From contig CAJQUW010000950.1 in assembly GCA_907163375.1 (NCBI GenBank), forward strand, positions 1 through 64,000: DNA of 64,000 nt. Direction: 5' to 3'. Under the pieces are notes generated by a model. That model worked only from the letters and a program-made list of their open reading frames with translations. It was not told the DNA's origin and made no database searches. Shown here one piece after another: positions 21,181 through 31,990 of this stretch (position 1 is the first letter of the stretch; each line of letters starts with the position of its first letter). Origin of the DNA: Prostheceraeus crozeri. Taxonomy: Eukaryota; Platyhelminthes; Polycladida; Euryleptidae. The translations under genes were made by a program, and so were the position numbers.

Positions 21181-21974
21181 ACTATTTGAATCTACTGATG
21201 TGATACATATGTTTAGATCATGTGTAAAGTATTACACTAGCCTAGTCATAGATATCTGGAGCTCATAGATATTGACAGACTCTTCAATAAGTAGTACATC
21301 CACAATAATGGAAGGAAATCACTGCGAATAGTTAATATACATGTGTAATCCATCGATATTATTTTGTGAAGAAATCCATTGAGTACGATTATATTCCCAT
21401 TTCGCAGTAATGTAGTAACGACTAGCAGTTTCCACGCGTGATGATGAATGAGCAGTAAGTCGTATGTTGCGTAAAGGGAGTGAAATATACAATTCATGCT
21501 AAGTTAGTCTATAACGCCTCTCTCATAAGCGGTGTCTTATTTTTGATGTACGAGTAAAATGGAGCAGCTTATAATGTGTTGGAAATCAATAACATGTTAG
21601 TTCATCCATTTTTTGAATAATTCTATAACCTCCAGTCGCCATCATTGCTACTGCGCTGCCAGACTCGCCAATATGAAACTGTTGAAGATGAATAACGTGT
21701 CATAAAACATTAAAAAAAACAGTTTCCAGTTTCATTCATTCAGAGAGAGAGAGAAGTCAATGCACTTCAGGAAACAGCACATAGTACAAGGGTAAATCCA
21801 TTTTATATAACAGCATTTATCAAAGACGTGTCTTCCGTCTGTAAAATCCTTCGTTCTGAACCGATTCTCATGAGTTTTTCTTCATCTTGATCCTGAGGAT
21901 CTCCTCTTTCGGTCTTTAGAAATTCAAATCAATCCAAAACGTTTTCTCTATGAAAAATTCAGCTCGAGACCTGG

Positions 21975-22240
21975 AAGGTATTTGTAACAATGCCAACTAT
22001 ATTGGATACACAACAAATTTGTTATCAGTAAGATGTAAACAGCACAAAAATAACGGATCAATAAAAACGCATTGGTTGGATAAACATAACAAGAAACCGA
22101 GAACATATTAAACAACATGAAAACCATCGCTCATTTCTATGTAGTAAATGATCTACAAATTGCCGAAGCAATCTCAATAAAATCTCCAATGTTGAATGAA
22201 AGGGACAAAGGTCTTACCCGCCACCTGAATGTGATATGAC
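21975..22240 (+). pseudogene. Penelope-like GIY-YIG endonuclease remnant
   Basis: The reading CNNANYIGYTTNLLSVRCKQ, then GSIKTHWLDKHN and, in another frame, NDLQIAEAISIKSPMLNERD, follows the GIY-YIG endonuclease that ends Penelope-like retroelement proteins (YIG core, arginine in RCKQH, EA and LNER near the end). It is broken by a frameshift and a stop. An N-terminal Penelope-like region follows at 22370, an order expected where partial tandem copies form the family's pseudo-LTR. Confidence 0.7.
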
Positions 22241-22369
22241 AATTTCTATGATTGGTTGCATTAGCCTTACATATCTAGGACTTCATCATTTTGTAAATAA
22301 GATGTCTATAAGATTGAACTTTAAACTCTTGTTATATAGCATGTCATAATTTTGTTAATGATCTAGATA

Positions 22370-22852
22370 ATGGACCAAGAAGAGTCTGAAACGTTGCAAA
22401 ATATACGATTCTACACTATTAAATGGTATTCATCAGTTGTCCACAAAAATTTAACAGCAACTCAAAAGGAACATTACAGAAAAACAGAAAGAATATACCA
22501 AAAATGCATTAAAATCGATCATGATCTAACATTTAACCAAATATGTAAAGAAAACAATATTCTACCAAAGTGCACCAAAATTAAGTTACACAAGAAAGAA
22601 CTAGAAGATGAAGAAATGACAAAATCTTTCAGAACAGAACTGATAGAAACCGAAATCAATAAAAACAAAGAAAATTTATCAGCAATGAGAAAGGAACTAC
22701 CCAAATGCCTAGCTAAATATAAAGTCTTGTATCATGTGAATGCGTATGAACCGTGCTTTCAACCAGACCATAATTCAAGATTGCATCTACATTTATTTGG
22801 GATTTTTCTTCACTTAGTCTTTGTCCCCCAAAAATTGTCTTCTGACCGATGA
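22370..22852 (+). pseudogene. Penelope-like N-terminal region (open, 160 residues)
   Basis: This uninterrupted frame starts MDQEESETLQNIRFYTIKW. It has a lysine/glutamate-rich helical segment (about residues 70-115, with NILPKCTKIKLHKKEL and ETEINKNKENLSAMRKEL) resembling the charged N-terminal region that precedes reverse transcriptase in some Penelope-like elements. No reverse transcriptase follows, because the 116-bp array starts soon after. The assignment rests on context (GIY-YIG remnant immediately upstream) and composition more than on a catalytic motif. Confidence 0.45.
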
Positions 22853-22934
22853 ACATTTCTCAACTTAGAAGTGATGATTTTACATTCTTTATACGACGAA
22901 ATACGTCATTTGTGAGTCTCATTCTCACAATCAC

Positions 22935-23631
22935 ATTATCATTCTCAAAATCCCTTAAAACGGCAGAAAATGTCCATCTGACCTAGACCACAGAATTATC
23001 AAGAACCATAATGTAATCATGCATGAGAAATTTGTTTTGAAAAGACAATAATTATCATTCTCAAAATCCCTTAAAACGGCAGAAAATGTCCATCTGACCT
23101 AGACCACAGAATTATCAAGAACCATAATGTAATCATGCATGAGAAATTTGTTTTGAAAAGACAATAATTATCATTCTCAAATGTCCATCTGACCTAGACC
23201 ACAGAATTATCAAGAACCATAATGTAATCATGCATGAGAAATTTGTTTTGAAAAGACAATAATTATCATTCTCAGAATCCCTTAAAATGGCAGAAAATGT
23301 CCATCTGACCTAGACCACAGAATTATCAAGAACCATAATGTAATCATGCATGAGAAATTTGTTTTGAAAAGACAATAATTATCATTCTCAAAATGCAGAA
23401 AATATCCATCTGACCTAGAATGTAATCATGCATGAGAAATTTGTTTTGAAAAGACAATATTATCATTCTCCAAATGGCAGAAAATGTCCATCTGACCTAG
23501 ACCACAGAATTATCAAGAACCATAATGTAATCATGCATGAGAAATTTGTTTTGAAAAGACAATAATTATCATTCTCAAAATCCCTTAAAACGGCAGAAAA
23601 TGTCCATCTGACCTAGACCACAGAATTATCG
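22935..23631 (+). repeat. 116-bp tandem repeat, six to seven units
   Basis: Units start ATTATCATTCTCAAAATCCC and contain ATGTCCATCTGACCTAGACC and AATCATGCATGAGAAATTTG. Starts fall at 22935, 23051, 23167, 23262, 23378, about 23460 and 23566. Some units carry internal deletions of roughly 20-35 bp. Between-unit identity is high, so the expansion is recent. It lies in receptor intron 3, about 320 bp from the 45-bp exon. Confidence 0.9.
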
Positions 23632-23951
23632 GTAAGAAGACACCTGGTAATATATAGTGCAAATACAGGAACACTCGTACAAATACTCATTTGGTATGGG
23701 CGTCACTCTGATTTTCGGATTCAGCGTGAAATTGCCCAAAATGTTTTTATAAAAAATGGATTTACCGACATCAAGACAGGAATATTTTGCAAAAATTCAT
23801 ACTTATAAAAATTGATCAAAATGTTTGTCACTGTATGCAGACATTGTTTGGAGTCGACGTTCTACCTGATGTCTTCTTCTTCTTCTATCATTGCACATAT
23901 AAATACTCGATGCCTTGTTACATCTAAAGTGTAAACAAGCCTTTAACTTAC

Positions 23952-23996
23952 CACTAACAGCCGTCCAGCAACAGTAAGAGTGGCCTTGTTTGAATT
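23952..23996 (-). CDS. Cys-loop receptor, 45-bp exon
   Basis: TTTCCACAG precedes base 23996 and GTAAGT follows 23952 on the minus strand. The 45 bases encode NSNKATLTVAGRLLV with whole codons at both ends. They link VIDL of the upstream exon to AWTDNRL of the main exon exactly where family members have the beta-strand segment before WxDxRLxW. A 45-bp exon at this position is a known feature of nicotinic receptor genes, which strongly supports the model despite its size. Confidence 0.85.
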
Positions 23997-24051
23997 CTGT
24001 GGAAAGAGAAGAAGTTGAGGCCGAGAAATATTGATAACGCGAGAGACTTAC

Positions 24052-24179
24052 CAGGTCGATGACTCTGTGGATCTCAAACCCAACCTCCAAAGGTATTGCT
24101 CCATCCTCCGTAAACGGCGGAACTGACACATCAATGTTGCGATCTTTTATCTCCTTCAGCAGAATGACTAGTGCATTTC
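24052..24179 (-). CDS. Cys-loop receptor, N-terminal ligand-binding exon
   Basis: A CCAACAG acceptor precedes 24179 and a GTAAGT donor follows 24052 on the minus strand. The 128-bp exon starts after the first base of a codon. It encodes NALVILLKEIKDRNIDVSVP, then PFTEDGAIPLEVGFEIHRVI and DL: the N-terminal helix, the segment equivalent to YNxxVRPV, and the first beta strand. It lies only 55 bp upstream of the 45-bp exon. Its phase fits the signal-peptide exon at 56974. Confidence 0.85.
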
Positions 24180-24362
24180 CTGTTGGAAAAGATGATTGCA
24201 AAAAGTACCGCATGCACAGAATTAGACAACTCGTTCCTAGTCTGATTCTGTGGCCGTGTGAAATATCTCAACATGTCACAGATCGACGTACACAACTTGA
24301 GTTTCCACGGGCATTCATTAAAAAGTGCGTTCCACACACTACTGGCAAAGTTAGTGCGCCTA

Positions 24363-24630
24363 TACTGTAGAGTACCAAAGCTGGCTGATTTTGACTACGA
24401 AAGCGATGTACAAAACGGGAACAACAAAATGTACGAAAGCGCTGTTGTTCGTGCTCACACACTACGAAACCGATTAGCTTTCCTATTGAATGATTAAGAC
24501 CATCCAATAGGAAAGCCAATCGTGTTCACAATGTATGAGCACGAACAATAGCGCTTTCGTACATTTTGTTATTGTCGTTCTGTACATCGTTTTCGTAAGT
24601 AGTTTTGGTATCGCACAGTTTACAGCGTAC
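24363..24630. mobile_element. palindromic MITE, copy B (complete)
   Basis: Both arms are preserved: TTTTGACTACGAAAGCGATG, AAAATGTACGAAAGCGCT and GTTCGTGCTCACACA on the left are mirrored on the right (AGCGCTTTCGTACATTTTG, ATGTATGAGCACGAAC). The centre is the same CTTTCCTATTG hairpin as in copy A at 15597. No coding content. It lies within the long first receptor intron. Confidence 0.8.
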
Positions 24631-25005
24631 AATAATTGATAAATGCTATCTCCCTATTTAAAGTTGCAGTCATGCCCCTGTAAACTTGAGATTTGAAATT
24701 AGCGTATTAAGTGTAATTTCAAGGGATATTCAATACTCAATTCACCTCAAACCTCAACACACTAACGACATGCTGCCTAAGTGAAGTGAGCAAGTTAGGA
24801 AGTTGTTTTGATGTGAAGAGATATGAACTAGGCCTGTTGATGATTCCTGATACTGAATGACTTCTTGACGAAACTTTGAATTGGGCTCACATGAGGATGC
24901 AGCAGGGCTGGAAGCGGTCAGGAAATTTCTGACCCAACCGTCGGCTGACAGACCAAACTCAACCGGATGGTTGTGATCGTTTTTTATTAATTCACACTTT
25001 GTCAT

Positions 25006-26600
25006 TCAAACAGATGTGACAAAGGGCTCTTCGGTTCCGTAATTTGAAGGTCCTTGTGTCCTTATGAAATCTATGATGTCAATAAGATTTTCAGTATTTG
25101 TCATAAGGGGTTATGTGCTGCCTATTCTATAAATGAAATCCACTCATTTGAGTATTTGGTCATCTTTTAGAGCTAAATTGGTTTTGAAATTATTTGATTT
25201 TAAACCTTGTTTATTGAAATAATGAAATAAATATAACAAAATAAATGAGCCAAGGTTTTTTTCCAAATTTTTCTAAATTTTTTATTTAAGACGAGTGCAA
25301 TCTCATAAATGTTTCTTTAATGAGGCTTATTGAGACGATAGAAGCAAATCTAAAATAAGCAATGAATGACAGATTGTGATTAACAGATTAACCAAATGTG
25401 ATTGAGAGAGAGAGTACTTTATTCACGGCAAATTCATGCATGTGACTGCAGCTCCTTCTTTTTCTCAATTAATTTTATAGAAAAAGTTGTTATTATGTTG
25501 ATTTTAGCCTCTGCGTCAGTGGATTATCACTTAATTAGCAGGGGTGTGGATCAGTCTTAATGGGCTAGCGTATAATAATTATTATATCCTGTATAAGATA
25601 AGCTTATTTTTATATGATGCAGATACGCTTTCGTCTACATATAAATAATTTCAATGCCTAGCGCCTTACAACTTTTAATTCGTCCAAGTTAGCTCACTTC
25701 ATTAGGTGACTGAACGGGAGGCTCTTTAAATTCACCATTGTTTGATCGAAATCAAAAATCAAATCTCTCCCTTTTTATGTCATGAGGTTTTATTGAAAAT
25801 AAAATGACCCGACGCGTTTCGTCTTAATGACTGTCTGTCTCACGGGTACACTGACAAAGCTACATGATAAGGGATCCTATATACTCAGGTCTTGGATTTG
25901 ATTTCTGCTCGAGTCAACCTTGATTTTTTAACAGAAATCGGCGATATCTACTAAGACGACTGAATCTCGCTGGATTGTGTCGAAAATGCCTAATTTGATG
26001 AATAGACGTCATCAGCTAGTGTGAGATAGATTCTCATGACAGATTCTCATGACAGCCTTGGAGATTTAATGCTTGTTAAATCAGCAATTCGATGGGTTCC
26101 TATTACTTTCATGCTCAACCTCAAGGGTATTTTCTTAAGCGTGATCATATCACAGCTAGGCAATCTGCCACTGGCGCAGTAATATCACTTCGCACAGCGA
26201 ACGATAACAAGAGCTTGCGACAACCAACTAGTGGATTGGTTATCGCACGGCGAGCTTTTTTCGTTGCTTATTGCACTCCTCCAAATCATGGCTGTATGCA
26301 ATGTGTGAATGCCATTGTGTAGGAATGGAATGAATCGCGGTGTTTACATCATCAACACGAGTTGAAAGCGAAGTCTGTTTGCGGATGAGAATACAAATGT
26401 ATGAAGTCAAGTCTTGGTCATGGTCATGTCACACAAACACAGTAAACAAAACATGGATCGGGCGCTTAAGATTTTGTGGTAATTAATGTGATTTCTTTTA
26501 GTTTGCTCTCTATAGTCGGGATAAAGTTGTTTCAAATGTTTCAATGGTAATCAGCACAAGAAGATGTAAAGATTTCAAGATTCTTAATTCATGCGGGAGA
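25006..26600. other. intronic/intergenic, mostly featureless
   Basis: AT-rich. At 25803-25870, minus strand, GACGAAACGCGTCGGGTC resembles the tail of Penelope-like or related retroelements. An (AG)n run lies near 25404. No gene is supported. Confidence 0.3.
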
Positions 26601-26634
26601 ATTTTAAAGAAAGTTCTCAGAGTGATGGAAAATA

Positions 26635-27440
26635 TACTTCAGATACAATTGCACATAAATAGGTGAAAAAGTAATTAACACCAAAGGAAACGTGGGAGAC
26701 TTTCTCGCTCCTCCAAAATTGATCACATAGTGAAGTGGTATAAGTTATTGCCGTGGCAGAAGCGGTCATCCCTGATGCAGCAATGAAGTACAGCAAAAAC
26801 ATGGAACCGACAGATTTCTTTAATCCTTCAATTTCTTATACTTCAGACAATTAATTTATTCCTCTTGCTGCTCTTACAGTAATTAAAGCGATCAATCTTG
26901 AAGTCTAGATACTTCTATGAAAAGTTATAAAAAATCCCAAAGTTAAAAAGTATTAATGTTATAATAAATCCTATGTAAATCACCTTCACATTTATAATTA
27001 AAACACGCAAATTATGCTATGATTGCCAGATTTTAATTGTGCTAGGCTATGTTCCAGTCTCCGTGAATAATAAGCTACTATCCCATTCCCCGTGTATAAT
27101 GAAATACACGAAAAACCGGACGAAATATTGAAAGTATTCTAATTGATGCAAATCGCGAATATCAAGCAATGAGTATATCACTTATCAACATAAATAAGTG
27201 AGAAGATAGATAACTGACACCAAAGGAAACGTATGGACTTTATCGCTCCTAGAAAATTGATCACATAATGAAGTGGAAGAAATTATCGATGTTGTGGAAA
27301 GAAAGCGGTCATCCCTGATGTAGCGATAAAATGGAGCGAAAACATGGAACATGCACACTTCTGTCAAATATTTTTAAAAGCTTGCGTCTCACAATCTTTA
27401 AATTTCTTAGACTCCAGACTATTAATCATGAAGTGTAGAG
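26635..27440. repeat. direct duplication of about 230 bp, copies near 26640 and 27190
   Basis: ACACCAAAGGAAACGT, AAATTGATCACATA, GAAGTGG and GCGGTCATCCCTGATG occur in the same order in both copies, about 550 bp apart. On the minus strand copy 1 reads MFLLYFIAASGMTASATA, which resembles a signal peptide, but copy 2 does not keep that property. I do not call an exon. Confidence 0.55.
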
Positions 27441-28169
27441 ATAATGGAAAAGCAAGGAAACTAGACACTTCAATGAAAATCTGAAAGTATTTCATTCTAA
27501 TCATCTTCTCTCAATTCTCGGACTGCAGACTCCCAATTAATTATCCACATGTCGCTGTCAGTCATATTAGAGAAATAATTACTCCGGGTTTCTATTCCAC
27601 AGCGGTATGACGCGTGCTCCTTCTAACGCGTTCCATAAAACATCCCTAAAATCACACTTAGAAATTACAATAAAATCGAAGTGATTTAAACGAACAATCA
27701 ATAACGTTTTATGTTTGACGGTTAGTCCTCATGTGGAGATCATCTAAAATAAAAGCAAAGCACTAAGAGACAACTCAGTGAAATTTTGACTACACATTTA
27801 ACTTCTCATCTTCTCTTGAATGTGTCTCTGTCAACTACAAGAGAGAAATGTCCAGTCCGTATTTCAACGCCAGAGCGGTCTGAAGCGTGCTGCACATGTG
27901 TTGCACATGTGCTCACACATGGCTCACACAAGAAAAAGGGAAGATTTGTGTGACACCGTGCACAGAAAGCAGTGCCGATAAGTTAGTTATCGCACTGGAA
28001 GCAAGTCTCGCGCTACGCGCTCGACTGTTGCTCCCAATGCAATAACTATTACATAATCAAAGACAATGATTTCAATTAACTTTGAAAGACTTAAATGGTT
28101 CCACATCACTATTCAGATTCAAGAAATGAAACATTAATTTAGTGAATCATAAAATCATGCCGGTGAAAA
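27441..28169. other. no gene seen
   Basis: AT-rich sequence with short direct repeats such as GCACATGTGTTGCACATGTG near 27893. The stretch 27985-28035 (AGTTATCGCACTG... ATAACTATT) resembles part of the palindromic MITE at 17174. Confidence 0.3.
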
Positions 28170-28535
28170 TTGAATTAAAAACTTCAAATTTCAGCCAAGA
28201 AAGCACGAATAATAATGCGACTTTTTCATGAAGACTTCCATTATAATGCGGCTCATGAAATTCCCTTGATAATTAGCTTAATTTCTGCCGAGTTAGGATG
28301 CTTATTAGCAAGCATTCGTTCCTTTTGATATCCAACTTGTTTCATACTACTTACAAAGGTGCGTCATCTGGGTAGTATTTAAATTTTGACTTTTTTTAAA
28401 GTGCTCAAATAATTGGTTGGACCATGGGAACGTAATCTCCGCAGAAAACTGAATCTCTTCACATGTAAATTTTCACTGTATACAGATACTTTTTTGAGTC
28501 GACACTCTACCTATATACCCTTACTCTATGCTATT
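28170..28535 (+). repeat. dispersed repeat, longest copy, ending GTCGACACTCTACC
   Basis: It begins with AAATTTCAGCCAAGAA (as at 20915) and ends TGAGTCGACACTCTACCTAT followed by CCCTTACTCTATG (as at 5890 and, reversed, 39160). This copy links the two partial repeats into one family of about 360 bp. Non-coding; class unknown. Confidence 0.6.
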
Positions 28536-29689
28536 ACTTATATATATTGAAAATAGATGATGATTTTGAAAATAGTGTTTTTTGAAGTTAATTGTTTTAT
28601 TTCTTATTGACTTATTGATGTTTGTAACTGAATGATTATTAATTATCTGTACATCAGACTCACGATTTCCAGTACTGAAGCATCTTGGAAGCAAACGATT
28701 ATTAATATTAGTTCGAGAGAAGATGGGTCGACTGAAATGTCGACGCATATTTCGCGCTCTGTCGCGCCCGAATTCCGTCAGAAAAGATAATCAAAACACG
28801 TCAAGTTAAGAGGACACCAAATATTTCTACCGTTATCGGCCTTCGTCAAACTGTTAAAAATGAATATTATAATCGCAAATGTATACACAGGAATCAGAAA
28901 GCAATTTAATGAAGTAAGCAATTATGTGTAAGTCATATTTCAACACAAAGTATTACTACAGTTTGCAATAAATGGGACAAATGAATTGTATCTTCTGTAT
29001 GTAAGAGATAACAGAAGCTGAAAATGTCGGGAACCTTGACATCGTTTTGGGCAAGGATGATCAAATTAAGACACGACACGGTCAAAATAATTCGAAGGGT
29101 CCAGGAAACGGAACATGCCAAAGTTAAACAACTACCCTAGTGGAGAATCTTGAAAATAGTTAGGTAATTAAAAGTCATGAACGAATGAATGGAAATTTAT
29201 ACTAACTAACATAGACTAAACTTACCCGTATATATAGGGACTGAAATACATATAAAGGCTCGTCGACTCAACAGAAGACGGGAAGGGAAATGAATTAATA
29301 CTTATAAACGGTTTTATTTTACGATATAAGAACTGAAATAAGAGTTCATCATGAACCTGACGAGAAGCTAACTAAAAAATAACAAAAGGTGAAAATAAGA
29401 AACCTAAAAACCAAAATTAAGTTTGCTATGTAATGAGATGTAATGAAAGATGAAAGCTATGTTATGAAAGATGTTGAAATTGCTTTCGAGCTAGAGTAGA
29501 ACTTTAAGAACTTTAAGAACTTATACAGTTTACATGAGTAGGCGCATGACATTATTTTACGCATTTTTGGATGTTGTTCAAAAAGCATTAAAGCTAGGAC
29601 GCAAATTTTTTGAGAAATGTGATTTCAACGTATCTTTGATATCTACTTAGAGATCAGTTATTAGATTTACAAATGAGCCTTGCAAATGC
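28536..29689. other. no gene seen
   Basis: AT-rich intronic or intergenic sequence. I recognise no transposase, exon or structured repeat. Confidence 0.3.
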
Positions 29690-29699
29690 GCAGCTGTGA

Positions 29700-30183
29700 A
29701 TTTTTGATTCCACGTCTTCCACTACTGAATTACATCGATTTTCATTAAATAATAGAGAACTCCTGAAGAACTGGCTCCATCGAATATCACGAAAAGACTT
29801 TGAACATTTCGTTGAATCTGACTATAGAACAGCAAGCAAGGACAATAATCTAACAAGGAAAAAAATAGTCAAACATTACTGCGGCGGTTTCTAAGATCAG
29901 ACGCAATGCCATCACAGTTCCAGATTTGCCAACCCACTTCTCTTGTGATCCAATTCAATACAGAAACGAAAATGCTTTGTCAAGTTCACGGATCGAATCA
30001 CAAAATTTTATGTTTGAACAACTAGCTGCAAAAATGGACGAAGAAGATTGCGTATCGAATGTAAGTCAAGTGTATCAGAAATTATTAGAGGATTCGGCAA
30101 GCTCTGGATTCAACGAGTGCACCTTTACCGACATCTTGGATAAAGATAAACCGAGAAACGGATGTGCATTTGTATGTACGTGA
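29700..30183 (+). pseudogene. P-element-type THAP domain remnant
   Basis: HRFSLNNRELLKNWLHRISR followed by KDFEHFVESDYRTASKD corresponds to the latter part of a THAP zinc finger. The next open frame (29926-30183) carries a PTHFSC segment like the PxLF/P motif that closes the domain, then acidic linker sequence. The first half with the zinc-binding cysteines is only faintly visible (KCAAVNF) and stops interrupt it. It sits just upstream of the P-element transposase core and was presumably one protein with it. Confidence 0.6.
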
Positions 30184-30298
30184 CAAGGAGCTACCAGAGT
30201 CACGACAGTCACATGTTCTAGGCCTATCAAGAAGAGTAGAAAATTATCTGAAGTTTTGAATTTGATGTCTTTCTTGAGTTTTCAACTGCAAAACGACA

Positions 30299-31816
30299 AT
30301 GATTCAAATCAAGAAAGCGATTTTCAATTCATTACACAATCATTTGAGAAATTCCTTGGAAGTAAATTGTGATATCGATCAAACAAAACGACTTGAATTT
30401 ATCTTAGAGCAACTGAAGCCTTATAATGTTGACAAACATGCAAGAGTTTACTCCCCTGAATTTCTGATACTTGCCTACATCACATATTCCGTGAGCTCAT
30501 CAGCATCCGAGCATCTGAGGTCACAGGGTGTCATCATTTTGCCATCTGTGAGGACTTTAAGAAAAATAACTCAAAAAGTTAATCCGAATAGTGATGGTCT
30601 TGACAATTTTGAATATTTAAGACTGCGCTTTGGTAAGTTGAATGAATACCAGCGACAAGTCTCTCTAGTGATTGATGAAATTTATATTGCAAGTCGTATT
30701 GAACTTTCATCCGGAAGGATCATTGGATTGACAAATAATAATGAGTCTGCGCATACTGCATGGTGTTTCATGATAAAATCATTCTCAAGTAAGTATCGGT
30801 GCATTGTTGGAATCTTTCCAGTGAATGCACTAACGTCATCCGAGTTTTGTCGCTGTTATTTGAAGATCATGGAGATGGTACACATAGTCGGGTTTTATAT
30901 TCGATCGATTATTGTGAACAACAGTCATGTAAAACGAAAATTTTTTGTAACACATCTTTGTAAAGGACAGCTCAAAACTGACATTACCAGCTGCTGGACG
31001 AGCGAAGACTTATTTCTTCTTTTTATTCTACACACAATGTCAAGAATTTGTAGAATAATTTTCAGAGGCGATATATTTATGAATGCCCATCAATGCCTAT
31101 GCATTTTGAATCAGCAATTGCCAAATTTTCCGATGTCGAGGAAGTGTATACGATTGAGAAGGACAGACCGATAAAAATTGCTCACAACCTGTCACAAAGC
31201 GCTCTTAATCCGAAAATATCTAAAGATCGTCATGTAAACTCAGCAACGCCATTTTCCATGAATCAACCATATACGCCCTCGTTATCGTGGATCTGACACA
31301 GCAATCGTTCTTAATCTTATTAAAAAGTTTTGAAATATTGTGAATATGAAAACATCAGTTATATGTCATCATAAACTCGACATCACAAAGCAGCCGATTT
31401 ATTTATGTGAGGATTGGAAACTCAAGTCTCTTGAGGAATTTTAGGATTTCTTGCATCGATGGGAAATCTCCAAATCAAAGGGCTTGACAAAAGAGACATT
31501 CCTAGAATATATTCAAATTTGCAAAGCCATAGAAGAATTAGCTCGCTTTTTGATTTCTTCTTGCGGATTCAGTTATGTTTTACTTGGTGGTATACAATCA
31601 GATTGCATCGAAGGTCGATTTGGATGGATGCGCCAACTCAGTGGTGCAAACTACTTCATTTCCATGAGGCAGTTACTTGAAAGTGACAGCAAAATAAAGG
31701 CAACATCACTGCTAAAGTTTTCTGGAATCGACGTGGTTGATATTGACGATAGCATCTATGAAAAAGTCTCGATTAATGTGATTATTGTCGCTAATGAAAT
31801 TTACAGCGCATTGTAA
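30299..31816 (+). pseudogene. P-element / THAP9-like transposase relic
   Basis: A long frame (30299-31174) holds LPSVRTLRKIT, FEYLRLRFGKL and SLVIDEIYIASRIELSSG, the first catalytic aspartate region of P-element transposases, then GLTNNNESAHTAWCFMIKSF and IVGIFPVNALTS. At the second acidic position the sequence is IIVNNSH, asparagine where the family has aspartate. A later frame (31451-31816) gives IQSDCIEGRFGWMRQLSGAN and YFISMRQLLESDSKI, the conserved C-terminal block with its acidic residue. Frame changes and stops separate the parts, so it is inactive. P elements are plain DNA transposons. I found no terminal repeats. Confidence 0.8.
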
Positions 31817-31854
31817 CTTATACATAACCCTGATGACAATGGCATGGCTGTTAT

Positions 31855-31990
31855 ATACAGAGCTGGAAAATATCCACTGAATTTTTTTAATTCCAATTCC
31901 AGAGCAGAAATTTCAATTCCAACTGCAATTCCAATTCCAGTCGAAACAGTTCAATTCAATTCTAATTCCATAATAAGATTCAATTCCGAT
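31855..31990 (+). mobile_element. AATTCC-rich transposon terminus
   Basis: CAGAGCTGGAAAATAT is followed by repeated AATTCCAATTCC units. CAGAGTTGGAAAAGTCGG with GGAATTGGAATT units recurs at 58562. Ends of this type (CAGAG plus TTCCAATTCC) are seen on hAT-like elements, but no transposase is left here. Confidence 0.4.

Larger units (their letters stand above)
16563..23951 (-). other. receptor intron 3 (7.4 kb), packed with repeats
   Basis: The donor GTAAGT follows 23952 and the acceptor TTTACAG precedes 16562 on the minus strand. The intron contains several large palindromes (16885-18840), a mariner-superfamily relic, Penelope-like pieces and a 116-bp tandem array. Stretches between these show nothing coding. 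Confidence 0.75.

Noticed and set aside
26617-26802. Minus-strand frame MFLLYFIAASGMTASATA as the signal-peptide exon of the receptor
   Set aside because: The donor would be a weak GTGTTA, the sequence is part of a duplicated non-coding segment whose second copy has no signal peptide, and the exon at 56974 has a better donor, start context and phase.
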